From the NCBI RefSeq assembly GCF_963669205.1, contig NZ_OY769915.1, positions 1,028,001 to 1,092,000 of the forward strand: a stretch of DNA of 64,000 bases. Direction: 5' to 3'. Positions within the stretch are counted from its first letter, which is position 1, and each line of letters begins with the position of its first letter. Source of the stretch: an uncultured Roseibium sp. (GTDB lineage Bacteria; Pseudomonadota; Alphaproteobacteria; Rhizobiales; Stappiaceae). The position numbers and the translations under genes were made by a program. The notes beneath the pieces were generated by a model, which was not told where the DNA came from, searched no databases, and was given only the letters and a program-made list of their open reading frames with translations. Below, piece after piece: positions 7,716 through 16,514 of the stretch.

Positions 7716-9521
7716 CTATTTCGTATTCAGGTGCCACACGCCGTCCCAGTCCGCCGGTGCCCCTTGAGCAGATATCAGGTCGAGCCGGTTGAGAAACACG
7801 GCGGCTATTCCGTCGTGAGGGTAAGCCGCAAGTATCTTTTCAAAGCCTGCGCGCGCCTCGGGCCAGTTCGCGTCTGCAAAGGCTTGCAACGCGGCTTCTG
7901 ATGCGCTTTGCAAGTCCCGGACCGCATCGGTCATTTTGCTTGTGTGGGCAAGCGGCGCATAAACTCTGGTCGGTTCCGTTTTGCCTTTCACCTGGATCGT
8001 GTCGATCGCCCTGAACTCGATGCCGGCCGCGGTGTCCCGCGTTCTCTGGCACACGAGGATCTGCGTCCCGTAGATCTTGTTCGCAGCCTCGAGACGCGCA
8101 CCGAGATTCACCGTGTCGCCCATGATGGTGTAATTTTTGGTCTTGGCCGATCCGATCGAACCGATCACCGCTTCTCCGGTGGCGATGCCGATCCTTTGCC
8201 GCAGGACGGGCAGGTTTTTCTGCAGGCCGGTCAGTTCCGGGAGCTCCTGCTGGAACTGTTTCATGAGGTGAACATTCGTCAGAGCGCTCTCCACCGCAAG
8301 CGCGGCCTGGTTGCCGTCATCGGAGAACGGCTGTGCCCAGTAGGCCATGATCGCGTCGCCGATATACTTGTCGATGACGCCTTCCCGCGCCGTGATCTCC
8401 GACGACATCAGGTCGAGGTAGCGGTTGAGCACCCGGACGAGGCCTGCGGGTGTGAACTGCTCGGAGATCGTGGTGAAGTCGGCAAGGTCCGAGAAATAGA
8501 CCGAGACCACCTTCTTCTGGCCCGCGGTTGCATCCGACTGATCGGCGATCAGGCCGGAGACGACCCGCGGGTCAAGATACTGCCCGAACGTGTCCTTGAT
8601 CCTCTTGGTGCTGCGCAGTCCGTCGACCATGGTGTTGAAGCTGCGTGTCAGGGAGCCGATCTCGTCCTTGGAAAGCGGTTTGAGCTCAATGTCGAAATCG
8701 CCTTCTTCGACCCGCTTCGCACCCGAGGAGAGGGCGCGCATGGGTCTGAGTATGCCGGAGATCACCAGAGAGGACAGGAGCAGTGCCAGGAGACCCGCCG
8801 TTGCCGTCGCCGCAATACTGGCGTAAAGCGCCTGCTGTTCATGCAGCGCCGCCGTCGCAATCGACTCGTCCGTGAACGCGCTGACATGTTCTCTCAAGGA
8901 GTCCAGTCTCTCGATCAGCTTTTGTTCTTCGCTCTCCAGTTGCTCTTCCAGATTTTCCCGCGTTGCCGGCGGCAGGTCGGCGGATTTGACGAGATTGAGC
9001 GCATGACCGTGAAAACTGCTGTGCTGGGTCTCGATCGCGATCAGGGTCGGGTAAAGGGCCGCAAGCTCCAGTTTGTCCTGCAGCGATGAGGCCTCGTCCT
9101 GAGCGTCCCGGACACGGATTTCGGCGGACCTGAGCAGTTCTTCCACCTTGTTCGCGCTGGCCTCAAACAGCGCCAGACCGGTTTCGAGCCGTTCCTCCAG
9201 GTGGCGGATGCGGGCAACAAGCTCCGGGTTTTGCGTGACTGCGGCGTCGATCTCCGCCTCGCTTTTGCCGTAACTGAGCGCTTCCAGACGATCGGCGCGC
9301 AGTTCCGCTTCCAGCTTTTCAACCCGTTCCAGCTCGAGTTCTTCCTGAAGCGCGATGACTTCGATCTGTGCAACCTCGTGCCGGAGGGGCGAAAACACGC
9401 TCGAGATCAGCTGAAGCTCTTTGTTGATCTCGTATATTTTGTAAATCGAATAGGTGGCAGCTGTTGCCATGATCAGGAAAACGATCAGCGATATTCCAAA
9501 GATCTTCCATGCTATTCGCAT
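7716..9521 (-). CDS. Membrane adenylate/guanylate cyclase with HAMP domain
   Basis: A 601-residue class III nucleotide cyclase. Membrane segment 1 (about residues 7-29) is followed by a roughly 200-residue periplasmic, strongly helical and Glu-rich sensor (about 35-230), membrane segment 2 (about 233-258), a HAMP linker (about 256-308, LRPMRALSSGAKRVEEGDF) and a cyclase domain (about 335-525). Both metal-binding aspartates are present: FSDLADF (about 343-349) and GDAIMAYW (about 388-395). A substrate-selecting Lys/Thr pair could not be assigned with certainty, though cAMP is the more usual product. The helical sensor matches no named domain that I recognise. A roughly 60-residue C-terminal TPR-like tail follows the catalytic domain. 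Confidence 0.9.
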   Translation of the reverse strand: MRIAWKIFGISLIVFLIMATAATYSIYKIYEINKELQLISSVFSPLRHEVAQIEVIALQEELELERVEKLEAELRADRLEALSYGKSEAEIDAAVTQNPELVARIRHLEERLETGLALFEASANKVEELLRSAEIRVRDAQDEASSLQDKLELAALYPTLIAIETQHSSFHGHALNLVKSADLPPATRENLEEQLESEEQKLIERLDSLREHVSAFTDESIATAALHEQQALYASIAATATAGLLALLLSSLVISGILRPMRALSSGAKRVEEGDFDIELKPLSKDEIGSLTRSFNTMVDGLRSTKRIKDTFGQYLDPRVVSGLIADQSDATAGQKKVVSVYFSDLADFTTISEQFTPAGLVRVLNRYLDLMSSEITAREGVIDKYIGDAIMAYWAQPFSDDGNQAALAVESALTNVHLMKQFQQELPELTGLQKNLPVLRQRIGIATGEAVIGSIGSAKTKNYTIMGDTVNLGARLEAANKIYGTQILVCQRTRDTAAGIEFRAIDTIQVKGKTEPTRVYAPLAHTSKMTDAVRDLQSASEAALQAFADANWPEARAGFEKILAAYPHDGIAAVFLNRLDLISAQGAPADWDGVWHLNTK

Positions 9522-9563
9522 CGGGGTGAACCACCAGGGGGGCTGCGAGCGGGTCAGCGCATC

Positions 9564-10421
9564 TTAGAGGGTTGTCAGCAGGTCTTTCAAGGCGACCCGG
9601 TAGTTGGGATAGCGGAAAGTATATCCCAGTTCTGTTTTGATTCGCTTGTTCGAAACGCGTTTGTTTTCGCCATAAAAGGACCGCGCCATGGGCGTCAGGT
9701 CCGCGGTCTCGAAGGGGATTTCAGGTGGTGGCGTCACACCGAGCAGCTTAGCGGCACAGGTGACGACGTCCTGCGGCGGCGCAGGCTCGTCGTCGGTGAT
9801 GTTGTAGATCCGCGTTTCGGGCTTTTCGATCGCAAGCTTCAGGGCGCCTGCAATATCGGCCACGTGAATACGGTTGAAGACCTGGCCGGGTTTCACGAGG
9901 CGCCGGGCCTTGCCCTTCCGGAAATTCTCGAACGTGTTCCGGCCCGGGCCGTAGATCCCGGAGAGGCGGAAGATCTGAACCGGGACGCCATGCTGTGCGG
10001 AAAAGTCGAGCCACGCGGTCTCGGCGGCAACCCGCTGCACCGACCGTTTGGAAACCGGCCGGCAGGGCGTGTCTTCATCCACCCAGGCGCCGTCGTGATT
10101 GCCGTAGACGCCAACGGTCGACAGATATCCGAGCCAGCCGGGTCTGCCTGCGGCGATGTCGTCGCCATGCAGGTTGAGCACGGGGTCGCCCGTCTCGTTC
10201 GGCGCGATGGAAACGAGCACATGTGTCGCCGTTTCGAGCGCCTCGGCGATGCCGTCTCCCTGGTCCTCTCCGTTGAAGAGGAAAGGTGCGACGCCCATTT
10301 CCCTCAACGCTTCCGCTTTTTCTTCCGAACGGGTGGTCCCGCCGATCCAGTCAAACCGGTCGCGGCATTCTTCGATAAAGGCCCTGGACGAAAAACCGAC
10401 GCCGAAGACGAAAAGACGCAT
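9564..10421 (-). CDS. NAD-dependent epimerase/SDR family protein (YeeZ-like)
   Basis: A 285-residue Rossmann-fold protein of the atypical extended-SDR group. The N-terminal nucleotide-binding loop is FGVGFSSRAF and later conserved blocks are YLSTVGVYGNHDGAWVDE and FRLSGIYGPGRN, as in YeeZ-type proteins; the YxxxK catalytic pair of classical SDRs is not evident. The start at 10421 (MRLFVFGVG) is favoured over 10457, which would add a non-conserved dozen residues and overlap the upstream RNA methyltransferase gene; with 10421 the gap is 4 bp. The two genes therefore form an operon. Substrate unknown. Confidence 0.82.
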   Translation of the reverse strand: MRLFVFGVGFSSRAFIEECRDRFDWIGGTTRSEEKAEALREMGVAPFLFNGEDQGDGIAEALETATHVLVSIAPNETGDPVLNLHGDDIAAGRPGWLGYLSTVGVYGNHDGAWVDEDTPCRPVSKRSVQRVAAETAWLDFSAQHGVPVQIFRLSGIYGPGRNTFENFRKGKARRLVKPGQVFNRIHVADIAGALKLAIEKPETRIYNITDDEPAPPQDVVTCAAKLLGVTPPPEIPFETADLTPMARSFYGENKRVSNKRIKTELGYTFRYPNYRVALKDLLTTL

Positions 10422-10425
10422 GACT

Positions 10426-11265
10426 TCAGAGCTCCAGATGATTGCGGCGGATTTCATAAAGGGCGACGCCGGTCGCGACCGCCAGATTGAGGCTGTCGGC
10501 CTGTCCGGCCTGCGGAATTCTGATCAGGGTCGAGCAGGCGGCGGCCATGTCGTCTTCAAGGCCCTTTTGTTCGTTGCCCATGACCAGAAGCACCGGTTCG
10601 GCGTAGTCGGGCGTGCGGTAGTCCACGGAACCCTTCAGGTGGGTTGCCGCAACCGTCCCGGGCCAGGTCCCGGCAACAGACTTGAACGCGTCCTTGCTCA
10701 TTCTGGCCAAGGGAACATGGAACAGCGACCCCATCGTTGCGCGCACGGTTTCGACCGCAAATGGATCCGTGCAATCGCCGACCAGCATCACGCCGCTGCC
10801 GCCGATGGCGTCCACGGTCCGGATGATCGTGCCGAGGTTTCCTGGGTCCCGGACCCGGTCGAGTGCGACCCAGAGCGTGCTCCCGGTCGGGTCGATGTCC
10901 TTTGCATCAAGGATTTTCTGTTCGTAGACGCCGACAACCATCTGCGGGTTGTCCTTGCGCGTCATGGCGGACATCACGGCCGTCGACATTTCCAGGATGA
11001 GTGCGCCACGGGCCTTCGCCGTTGCGGCTGCCTTCTGGGCGACCGGGTTTTCCCTGGCTTCCGGACCGAGTGCGAGATAACGCACCTCCCAGCCGGCCTC
11101 CAGCGCATCTGTCGCAAGCTTCAGGCCTTCGGCGACGAACAGTCCGGATTGACTGCGGTGCTTGCGCTGGGCGACCAGTCCCTTGACTTCCTTGACGATC
11201 GGGTTGGCGTGGCTGGTGATCTGTTTCACTGCGCCCTGACGTTTGTCTCTGCCTGTCTGGGACAT
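10426..11265 (-). CDS. TrmH/SpoU family 2'-O-ribose RNA methyltransferase
   Basis: A 279-residue SPOUT-superfamily enzyme. The N-terminal substrate-binding domain begins ITSHANPIVKEVKGL and contains SGLFVAEGLKL. The C-terminal trefoil-knot domain has all three SpoU motifs: DRVRDPGNLGTIIRT (about residue 150), VMGNEQKGLED (about 230) and IRIPQAGQADSLNLAVA (about 250). It transfers a methyl group from SAM to a ribose 2'-OH of rRNA or tRNA; which site cannot be told from sequence. It is the first gene of a two-gene minus-strand unit with the epimerase. Confidence 0.9.
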   Translation of the reverse strand: MSQTGRDKRQGAVKQITSHANPIVKEVKGLVAQRKHRSQSGLFVAEGLKLATDALEAGWEVRYLALGPEARENPVAQKAAATAKARGALILEMSTAVMSAMTRKDNPQMVVGVYEQKILDAKDIDPTGSTLWVALDRVRDPGNLGTIIRTVDAIGGSGVMLVGDCTDPFAVETVRATMGSLFHVPLARMSKDAFKSVAGTWPGTVAATHLKGSVDYRTPDYAEPVLLVMGNEQKGLEDDMAAACSTLIRIPQAGQADSLNLAVATGVALYEIRRNHLEL

Positions 11266-11347
11266 GCCCCGCTCCGGCGGCCATCGGATGAGCCGCGTTT
11301 TGAAATGATGATCCTGCGCGCTGGATTAGGCGCAAGGCGGGGTCCGG

Positions 11348-11974
11348 TCAAGCCTTGGCGTCGGCCGCGGGCGGCAGCAGCCGTTCCGTGGCGATCAGAA
11401 TGGACTCGTCGATGTCGACCGGAAAGGCCGTGACTTCAAGTTTGCCGTCGATCGCCAGAAAGGATAGCCCGTGCACCTGTGTCCAGAGCGGAAAGGCCGC
11501 GCGGGTGACGGTTTCGGTGATGTCCTGTTCACCCAGGTAGCGTGCGACTTCGCGCAGGAGAACGCCATATGAGGCGCGGCCGACTTCTCGCAGTTCCTCG
11601 ATGCGTCCTGAATGCGAGCGTGTGCTGAACATCAGCCGGAAAGTATGAGGTTCCCGGATCGCGAAATCGACATAGACGCGCCCGATGGCAGAAATCGACG
11701 GAACGGTGCCTCTGTCGAATTTCGACGCATTTTCCTCCATCTCGGCACCGAGCCGCTGCAGGCCGTCCTTGGCGACCTCGAGCAGGAGATCCTGCTTGTT
11801 CGCGAAGTGGCGGTAGGGGGCCGCCGTGCTGACCCCCGCAAGACGGCAGGCATCGGACATGGAAAACCCGTCGGGCCCGTGCTCCTCAAGCAGATTTCTG
11901 GCTGCTGAAAGAAGCTGTCCGCGCAGGTCGCCGTGATGATAGGCGCGCTTTTTCTTGATTTTGCTTTCGGCCAT
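11348..11974 (-). CDS. TetR/AcrR family transcriptional regulator
   Basis: A 208-residue repressor. The helix-turn-helix covers about residues 15-62 (FSMSDACRLAGVSTAAPYRHFANK), preceded by a basic KIKKKRAYHHG tail. The C-terminal half contains FPLWTQVHGLSFLAID, typical of the WHG-type ligand-binding domain. It is divergent from the RND efflux genes and a set of palindromes lies in the 155-bp gap, so it very probably represses the pump and itself, with release by a pump substrate. The ligand is unknown. Confidence 0.9.
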   Translation of the reverse strand: MAESKIKKKRAYHHGDLRGQLLSAARNLLEEHGPDGFSMSDACRLAGVSTAAPYRHFANKQDLLLEVAKDGLQRLGAEMEENASKFDRGTVPSISAIGRVYVDFAIREPHTFRLMFSTRSHSGRIEELREVGRASYGVLLREVARYLGEQDITETVTRAAFPLWTQVHGLSFLAIDGKLEVTAFPVDIDESILIATERLLPPAADAKA

Positions 11975-12018
11975 TTTTCGCCGTTTCTGAAATTTTTTCT
12001 GTCGAATCTCTTGTCGAA

Positions 12019-12058
12019 GTTAGTTCTTCTAACATATGTTAGCAACTATAACATAGTT
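12019..12058. promoter_or_regulatory. Putative TetR operator cluster
   Basis: Three overlapping dyads lie between the divergent regulator and efflux genes: gttag...ctaac (12019-12033), a perfect 14-bp palindrome ctaacatatgttag (12029-12042), and aactat-aac-atagtt (12044-12058). The motif taac/gtta recurs throughout. Their position fits binding sites for the adjacent TetR protein, although binding is inferred. Confidence 0.7.
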
Positions 12059-12129
12059 AGAGCCGTTCACATTCAGGGTCTGTGCAGGCTTGGAGCGGTT
12101 GCCGTCAAATGGAAGATGAGGACACAGCA

Positions 12130-13329
12130 ATGTCGAGCGAGAGTTCTGTTCCTGATACGCGGAAGACCGGCAATGGATTTCTGAAAAGACTGGGCCGCAG
12201 GCTCGTCAGCCTGACGACGTTCTCGATCAATATCGGCATCGCGGCGGCTGCCGTGATGATCGGCGTCACCACGATCCAGATGCGCGCCGCGGAAAAACCT
12301 GCCGTGGAGGCGGCTCCGCTCGTCGAGGTTCGCCCTGTCAAACCCGAGCATCAGGCCGGATACGAGGTGACCAGGAGTTTTGTTGGCCGCCTGGAACCGG
12401 CCCGGCGGACCGATCTCGGGTTTGAATTGTCCGGCACGATTCTGGCCATAGAGTTCGATGAGGGTGACCCTGTAAGGAAGGGTGAGGTGATCGCGGTACT
12501 GGACGCGCGCACGCTGGAAGCCGAAAAAAGGCGCCAGACCGCCAACCGCAAGGCGGCGGAGAGCGATCGTGAGCTGGCCGCCCTGACGCTGGAACGCCGT
12601 CAGAAACTGCGCGACGGCGGTCATGTCAGCGACCAGATTCTCGATGAAGCCCGTCTTGCGCTGTCGCGGCTCGACGCCACGCTGGATCAGATCGATGCGG
12701 CGATCGAGGCGATCGACATCAGTCTCGACAAATCCGTCCTGACGGCTCCCTTCGACGGATCGGTCGGGGAGAGACTGCTGGATGAGGGGGCAACGGTCGC
12801 GCCCGGCGCGCCCGTGCTTCGCCTGATGGAAGTGGCAAAACCGACGGTGCGCATCGGACTGGCACCGGAAGTTGTCGACCGTCTCGATCGCAATGGCACG
12901 TTTCAGATCCGCATATCCGATCGGCAGTTCAAGGCAAGGTTGTCCGGTCTGCGTCCGGATCTTCAGACCAGCACACGCACGATCGAAACCCTGTTCGAAC
13001 TCGACGCTGCCGATGCCGCGCCGCAATTCGGGCGCCTCGCCGAACTGTCGCTTTCCGAGTGGATCGAGACCGAAGGTTACTGGGTGCCGACGGCAGCCCT
13101 GAAAGAAGGGCCGCGTGGCCTCTGGACATTGCTGGCCGTGGTCGAACTCCGCTCCGACACCGGTGAAGTCACGTTTGAGATCCGGCGGGAAGCCGTCGAG
13201 GTGCTCCACGCCGATGCAACGCGATCCTTCGTTCGCGGCACGATTTCGGGTGACACCAATATCGTCGCGGAGGGCGTGCACCGCGTGGTCGTCGGTCAAG
13301 AGGTCGGCCTGAGCGGCGAGGGGGCATGA
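12130..13329 (+). CDS. RND efflux periplasmic adaptor subunit (HlyD/MFP family)
   Basis: A 399-residue membrane-fusion protein with one N-terminal membrane anchor (about residues 27-47) instead of a lipobox. It then shows the expected barrel-sandwich/lipoyl halves (GRLEPARRTDLGFELSG and LTAPFDGSVGERLLDEG) flanking a helical hairpin (about 130-215), and a beta-barrel domain. It bridges the inner-membrane pump to an outer-membrane channel. I chose the ATG at 12130 because GAGGAC lies seven bases upstream. The stop overlaps the RND start by ATGA. No TolC-type gene is in the window. Confidence 0.9.
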   Translation: MSSESSVPDTRKTGNGFLKRLGRRLVSLTTFSINIGIAAAAVMIGVTTIQMRAAEKPAVEAAPLVEVRPVKPEHQAGYEVTRSFVGRLEPARRTDLGFELSGTILAIEFDEGDPVRKGEVIAVLDARTLEAEKRRQTANRKAAESDRELAALTLERRQKLRDGGHVSDQILDEARLALSRLDATLDQIDAAIEAIDISLDKSVLTAPFDGSVGERLLDEGATVAPGAPVLRLMEVAKPTVRIGLAPEVVDRLDRNGTFQIRISDRQFKARLSGLRPDLQTSTRTIETLFELDAADAAPQFGRLAELSLSEWIETEGYWVPTAALKEGPRGLWTLLAVVELRSDTGEVTFEIRREAVEVLHADATRSFVRGTISGDTNIVAEGVHRVVVGQEVGLSGEGA

Positions 13330-16300
13330 GCATGTACACGATGTTCTTCAGGCAACCGCGCCTCGTCGCCCTCACGATACTCGTCATCATTGCCGCCGGA
13401 CTGTCCGCTCTGGTCGGGATCGGCCGGCAGGAAGATCCGACGATCACCAACCTCTTCGCAACCGTGACCACGGTCTACCCCGGTGCCGGCCCGGCGCGCG
13501 TCGAGGCGCTGGTCACGGAAAAGGTGGAAGAGGAACTGCGCGAGATCGAAGAGATCGACGTGATCGAATCGACGTCTGCTTCCTCCATATCCATCATCCA
13601 GATCGAACTCCTCGACACCTTGCAGGACGATGTGATCGAACAGGTCTGGTCGGAGATCCGGGACAAGATCGGCGACGCCACCCGTGAATTTCCGCAAGGC
13701 GTTCTCGAACCGGAATTCAGCACCGAAGGTGCGGGCGCGTTCGCCTCGATCAGCGCCCTTGTCCCCAAACATGACAGCGTCTCGGATGCCGTTCTCCTGC
13801 GCTATGCCGAAGGTCTGTCTGATGTCCTGCGAAATGTGCCCGGAACGAAATCCGTCGAGATCTTCGGTGAGGTTGAAGAGGAAATTCTGGTCAGGATCGA
13901 TCCGGCACTCCTGGCCTCCCTGTCTCTGACGGTTGAACAGGTTTCGACTGCGATCAGATCCGCGGATGCAAAGGTGCGTGCCGGCCGCCTGCGCGCGTCC
14001 GAACGCGAATTCCTGATCGAGGTGGAAGGTGAAATCACCGCGCTGGACAGGGTCCGACAGATCCCGGTGACGACGGGGCAGACGGGGATCGTGACCCGCG
14101 TCGGCGATATTGCGACCGTCGGCAAGGGCAAACGGGAACCCGTCGAGGAGCGCGCCTTTTCGGGCGGCCGGCCCGCGATCCTCGTTGCCGCAAAAATTGC
14201 CGATGGCCTTCAGGTCGACGCCTGGATGGAACGCGCGCGCGGTGAAATTGCCGGATTCGAAGCGGACATGCCGTATTCCATCGAACACCAGCTGGTGTTC
14301 GATCAAAGCCTCTACACCATCGATCGCCTGTCCAATGTCGGCCTCAACATCGCCATCGGCATGGGTCTCGTTGTTGCGGTTCTGCTTGTAACCATGGGAT
14401 TCCGGTCAGCCTTGATCGTCGCCATGGTGCTGCCTGTCGTCACGCTCGCGTCTTTTGCCACCATGAGCATGATCGGATTGCCGCTTCACCAGATGTCCCT
14501 GACGGGCCTGATCGTTGCGCTGGGGCTGCTTGTGGATGCGGGGATCGTCATGACCGACGAGATCGGGCAGGCACTGCAACGCGGGCTGAGCCGGCGCGAG
14601 GCGGTCGGGAATGCTGTCCGCCGTCTGTTCACCCCGTTGCTGGCGTCAACGGTCACGACGGCGCTGTCCTTCATGCCGATGGTGCTGCTGCCGGGGCCGG
14701 CGGGAGATTTTGTCGGCGCGATCGCGATTGCCGTGATCATCATGCTGCTGTGGTCGTTTGTCGTCGCCGTGACGCTGACGGCCGCCATTGCCGGGTGGGT
14801 GCTGCCCGCCCGTCCGGAAGAGGCACGGCGCAGTAGGCTCTCGCCGGCACGGCTTCTGTCGGTCCCGTTCCGGTTCTCGCTGAAGATGGCAATGCGCAAT
14901 CCGGCGAGCTCTGTCGCGTTCGCACTGGTGTTGCCCGTGATCGGCTTCATGAGCATGCCGACGCTCACCGCGCAGTTCTTCCCGGGCGTCGACCGGAACC
15001 AGTTTCATGTCGAGGTTGAGCTTGCCGACGGAACGGCGATCTCGCAGACCATGTCGACCGCCCGCGAAATCGACCAGGTGCTTGCCGGCACGCAGGGCGT
15101 TGAGCAGATCACCTGGGTCGTCGGCAAGAGCGCTCCAGCCTTCTACTACAACATTGTCGGCAACCGGGATCAGGCTCCGGCCTTCGCCCAGGCGCTTGTC
15201 ACGACCGTGTCTGAAGACGCGACCACCCGTCTTGTCCCGGATCTCCAGGCGGACCTGTCTGCGCAGTTTCCCAATGCGCGGATACTTGTGCGGGATCTGG
15301 TTCAGGGCCCGCCCGTGGATGCGCCGGTCGAGCTGCGCCTCGTCGGCCCGTCGCTGGAGGTTCTGCGGGAACAGGGAGACATCCTGCGCCGTCTCGCGGC
15401 CCGCGTTGAAGAGGTCACCATTGTCCGTACGACGCTGGACGGCGGCGCGCCGAAGCTGAAACTGTCCGTGGACGAGGACAAGGCCCGCCTTCTGGGTCTC
15501 GGGCTCGCAGATGTCGCACGGCAGCTTGAAGCGACACTGGAGGGAGCGACTGGGGGCAGCCTCATCGAGGGCACGGAAGAACTGCCGGTGCGCGTGCGCG
15601 TGGGAGATGCCAAGCGGGGTGATCTCGCCCGCATCGCCAGCCTGCCGCTCCTGCCGGGCAGCGGCGTACCAGGAAGCTCGGTCTATGACGGCGTGCCCCT
15701 GTCCGCTATCGCCGACTTGCGTGTGGAGCCCTCCGAGGGACAGATCAACCGCCGCAACGGCGAACGCACCAACACGGTCCAGGCTTTTGTCCAGTACGGT
15801 GTCCTGCCGGAAGAAGCCCTGAAGAAGCTTCAGTCCGAGCTGGAACGTGCCGGATATGCTCTGCCTGACGGCTATCGCATGGAGACCGGTGGAGATTCAG
15901 ACGCCAGGGACGACACGCTGAGGAACCTCATCGGCTCCCTGGGGCTGATCGTACCGCTTTCCATCGCGGCGATCGTCCTGACCTTCAATTCGTTCCGTCT
16001 TGCCGCGGTGACGCTCGCCGTCGCCGGTCTGTCCGCAGGGTTGAGTATCTTTGCGCTTGCGGTGTTCCAGTACCCGTTCGGGATCAACGCGATCATCGGC
16101 GTGATCGGGTCGATCGGCGTCTCGATCAACGCGGCCATCATCATCCTCACGGGCATGCAGCAGAACGAGAACGCGGTAAACGGCGACCAGGCCGTGATGG
16201 TCGATGTGGTCATGGGCTCGAGCCGGCATATCGTGTCGACCACGCTGACGACATTCGGAGGCTTTCTGCCGCTTATCCTCGGCGGCGGCGGCTTCTGGCC

Positions 16301-16508
16301 GCCCTTTGCGATGTCGATCGCGGGCGGGGTCCTGCTGTCGACGGTGATTTCGTTCTACTTCGCCCCGCCCATGTTCGCGATGGTCTACGCCCGCCGGCGC
16401 AAGTCGGGTGAAAACCCTGTGGCGCAGCCCGCCGCAGACGGGGAGGCCGCCAAGTCGGACGAAACTTGGTCGAATGACAACTACGGGTCGGCGATCGCGG
16501 CTGAGTAG
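13326..16508 (+). CDS. RND efflux transporter permease (AcrB/MdtC superfamily)
   Basis: A 1060-residue inner-membrane pump of the HAE1-like resistance-nodulation-division family. Two large periplasmic loops follow membrane segments 1 and 7. The proton-relay region in segment 4 reads GLIVALGLLVDAGIVMTDEI (about residue 400), with the acidic residue pair shifted as in the MmpL-like/heavy-drug divergent branch, rather than the classical DD of AcrB. The C-terminal half has the matching FGINAIIGVIGSIGVSIN stretch. It is translationally coupled to the adaptor gene. Substrates are likely amphiphilic toxic compounds; the actual range is unknown. Confidence 0.9.
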   Translation: MSMYTMFFRQPRLVALTILVIIAAGLSALVGIGRQEDPTITNLFATVTTVYPGAGPARVEALVTEKVEEELREIEEIDVIESTSASSISIIQIELLDTLQDDVIEQVWSEIRDKIGDATREFPQGVLEPEFSTEGAGAFASISALVPKHDSVSDAVLLRYAEGLSDVLRNVPGTKSVEIFGEVEEEILVRIDPALLASLSLTVEQVSTAIRSADAKVRAGRLRASEREFLIEVEGEITALDRVRQIPVTTGQTGIVTRVGDIATVGKGKREPVEERAFSGGRPAILVAAKIADGLQVDAWMERARGEIAGFEADMPYSIEHQLVFDQSLYTIDRLSNVGLNIAIGMGLVVAVLLVTMGFRSALIVAMVLPVVTLASFATMSMIGLPLHQMSLTGLIVALGLLVDAGIVMTDEIGQALQRGLSRREAVGNAVRRLFTPLLASTVTTALSFMPMVLLPGPAGDFVGAIAIAVIIMLLWSFVVAVTLTAAIAGWVLPARPEEARRSRLSPARLLSVPFRFSLKMAMRNPASSVAFALVLPVIGFMSMPTLTAQFFPGVDRNQFHVEVELADGTAISQTMSTAREIDQVLAGTQGVEQITWVVGKSAPAFYYNIVGNRDQAPAFAQALVTTVSEDATTRLVPDLQADLSAQFPNARILVRDLVQGPPVDAPVELRLVGPSLEVLREQGDILRRLAARVEEVTIVRTTLDGGAPKLKLSVDEDKARLLGLGLADVARQLEATLEGATGGSLIEGTEELPVRVRVGDAKRGDLARIASLPLLPGSGVPGSSVYDGVPLSAIADLRVEPSEGQINRRNGERTNTVQAFVQYGVLPEEALKKLQSELERAGYALPDGYRMETGGDSDARDDTLRNLIGSLGLIVPLSIAAIVLTFNSFRLAAVTLAVAGLSAGLSIFALAVFQYPFGINAIIGVIGSIGVSINAAIIILTGMQQNENAVNGDQAVMVDVVMGSSRHIVSTTLTTFGGFLPLILGGGGFWPPFAMSIAGGVLLSTVISFYFAPPMFAMVYARRRKSGENPVAQPAADGEAAKSDETWSNDNYGSAIAAE

Positions 16509-16514
16509 CCGCGC

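Noticed and set aside
12073..13299. Open frame of 408 codons antisense to the efflux adaptor
   Set aside because: It lies opposite a gene with clear HlyD-family motifs. Its translation is Arg/Gln/His-rich with no recognisable domain, as expected of a GC-rich complementary frame.
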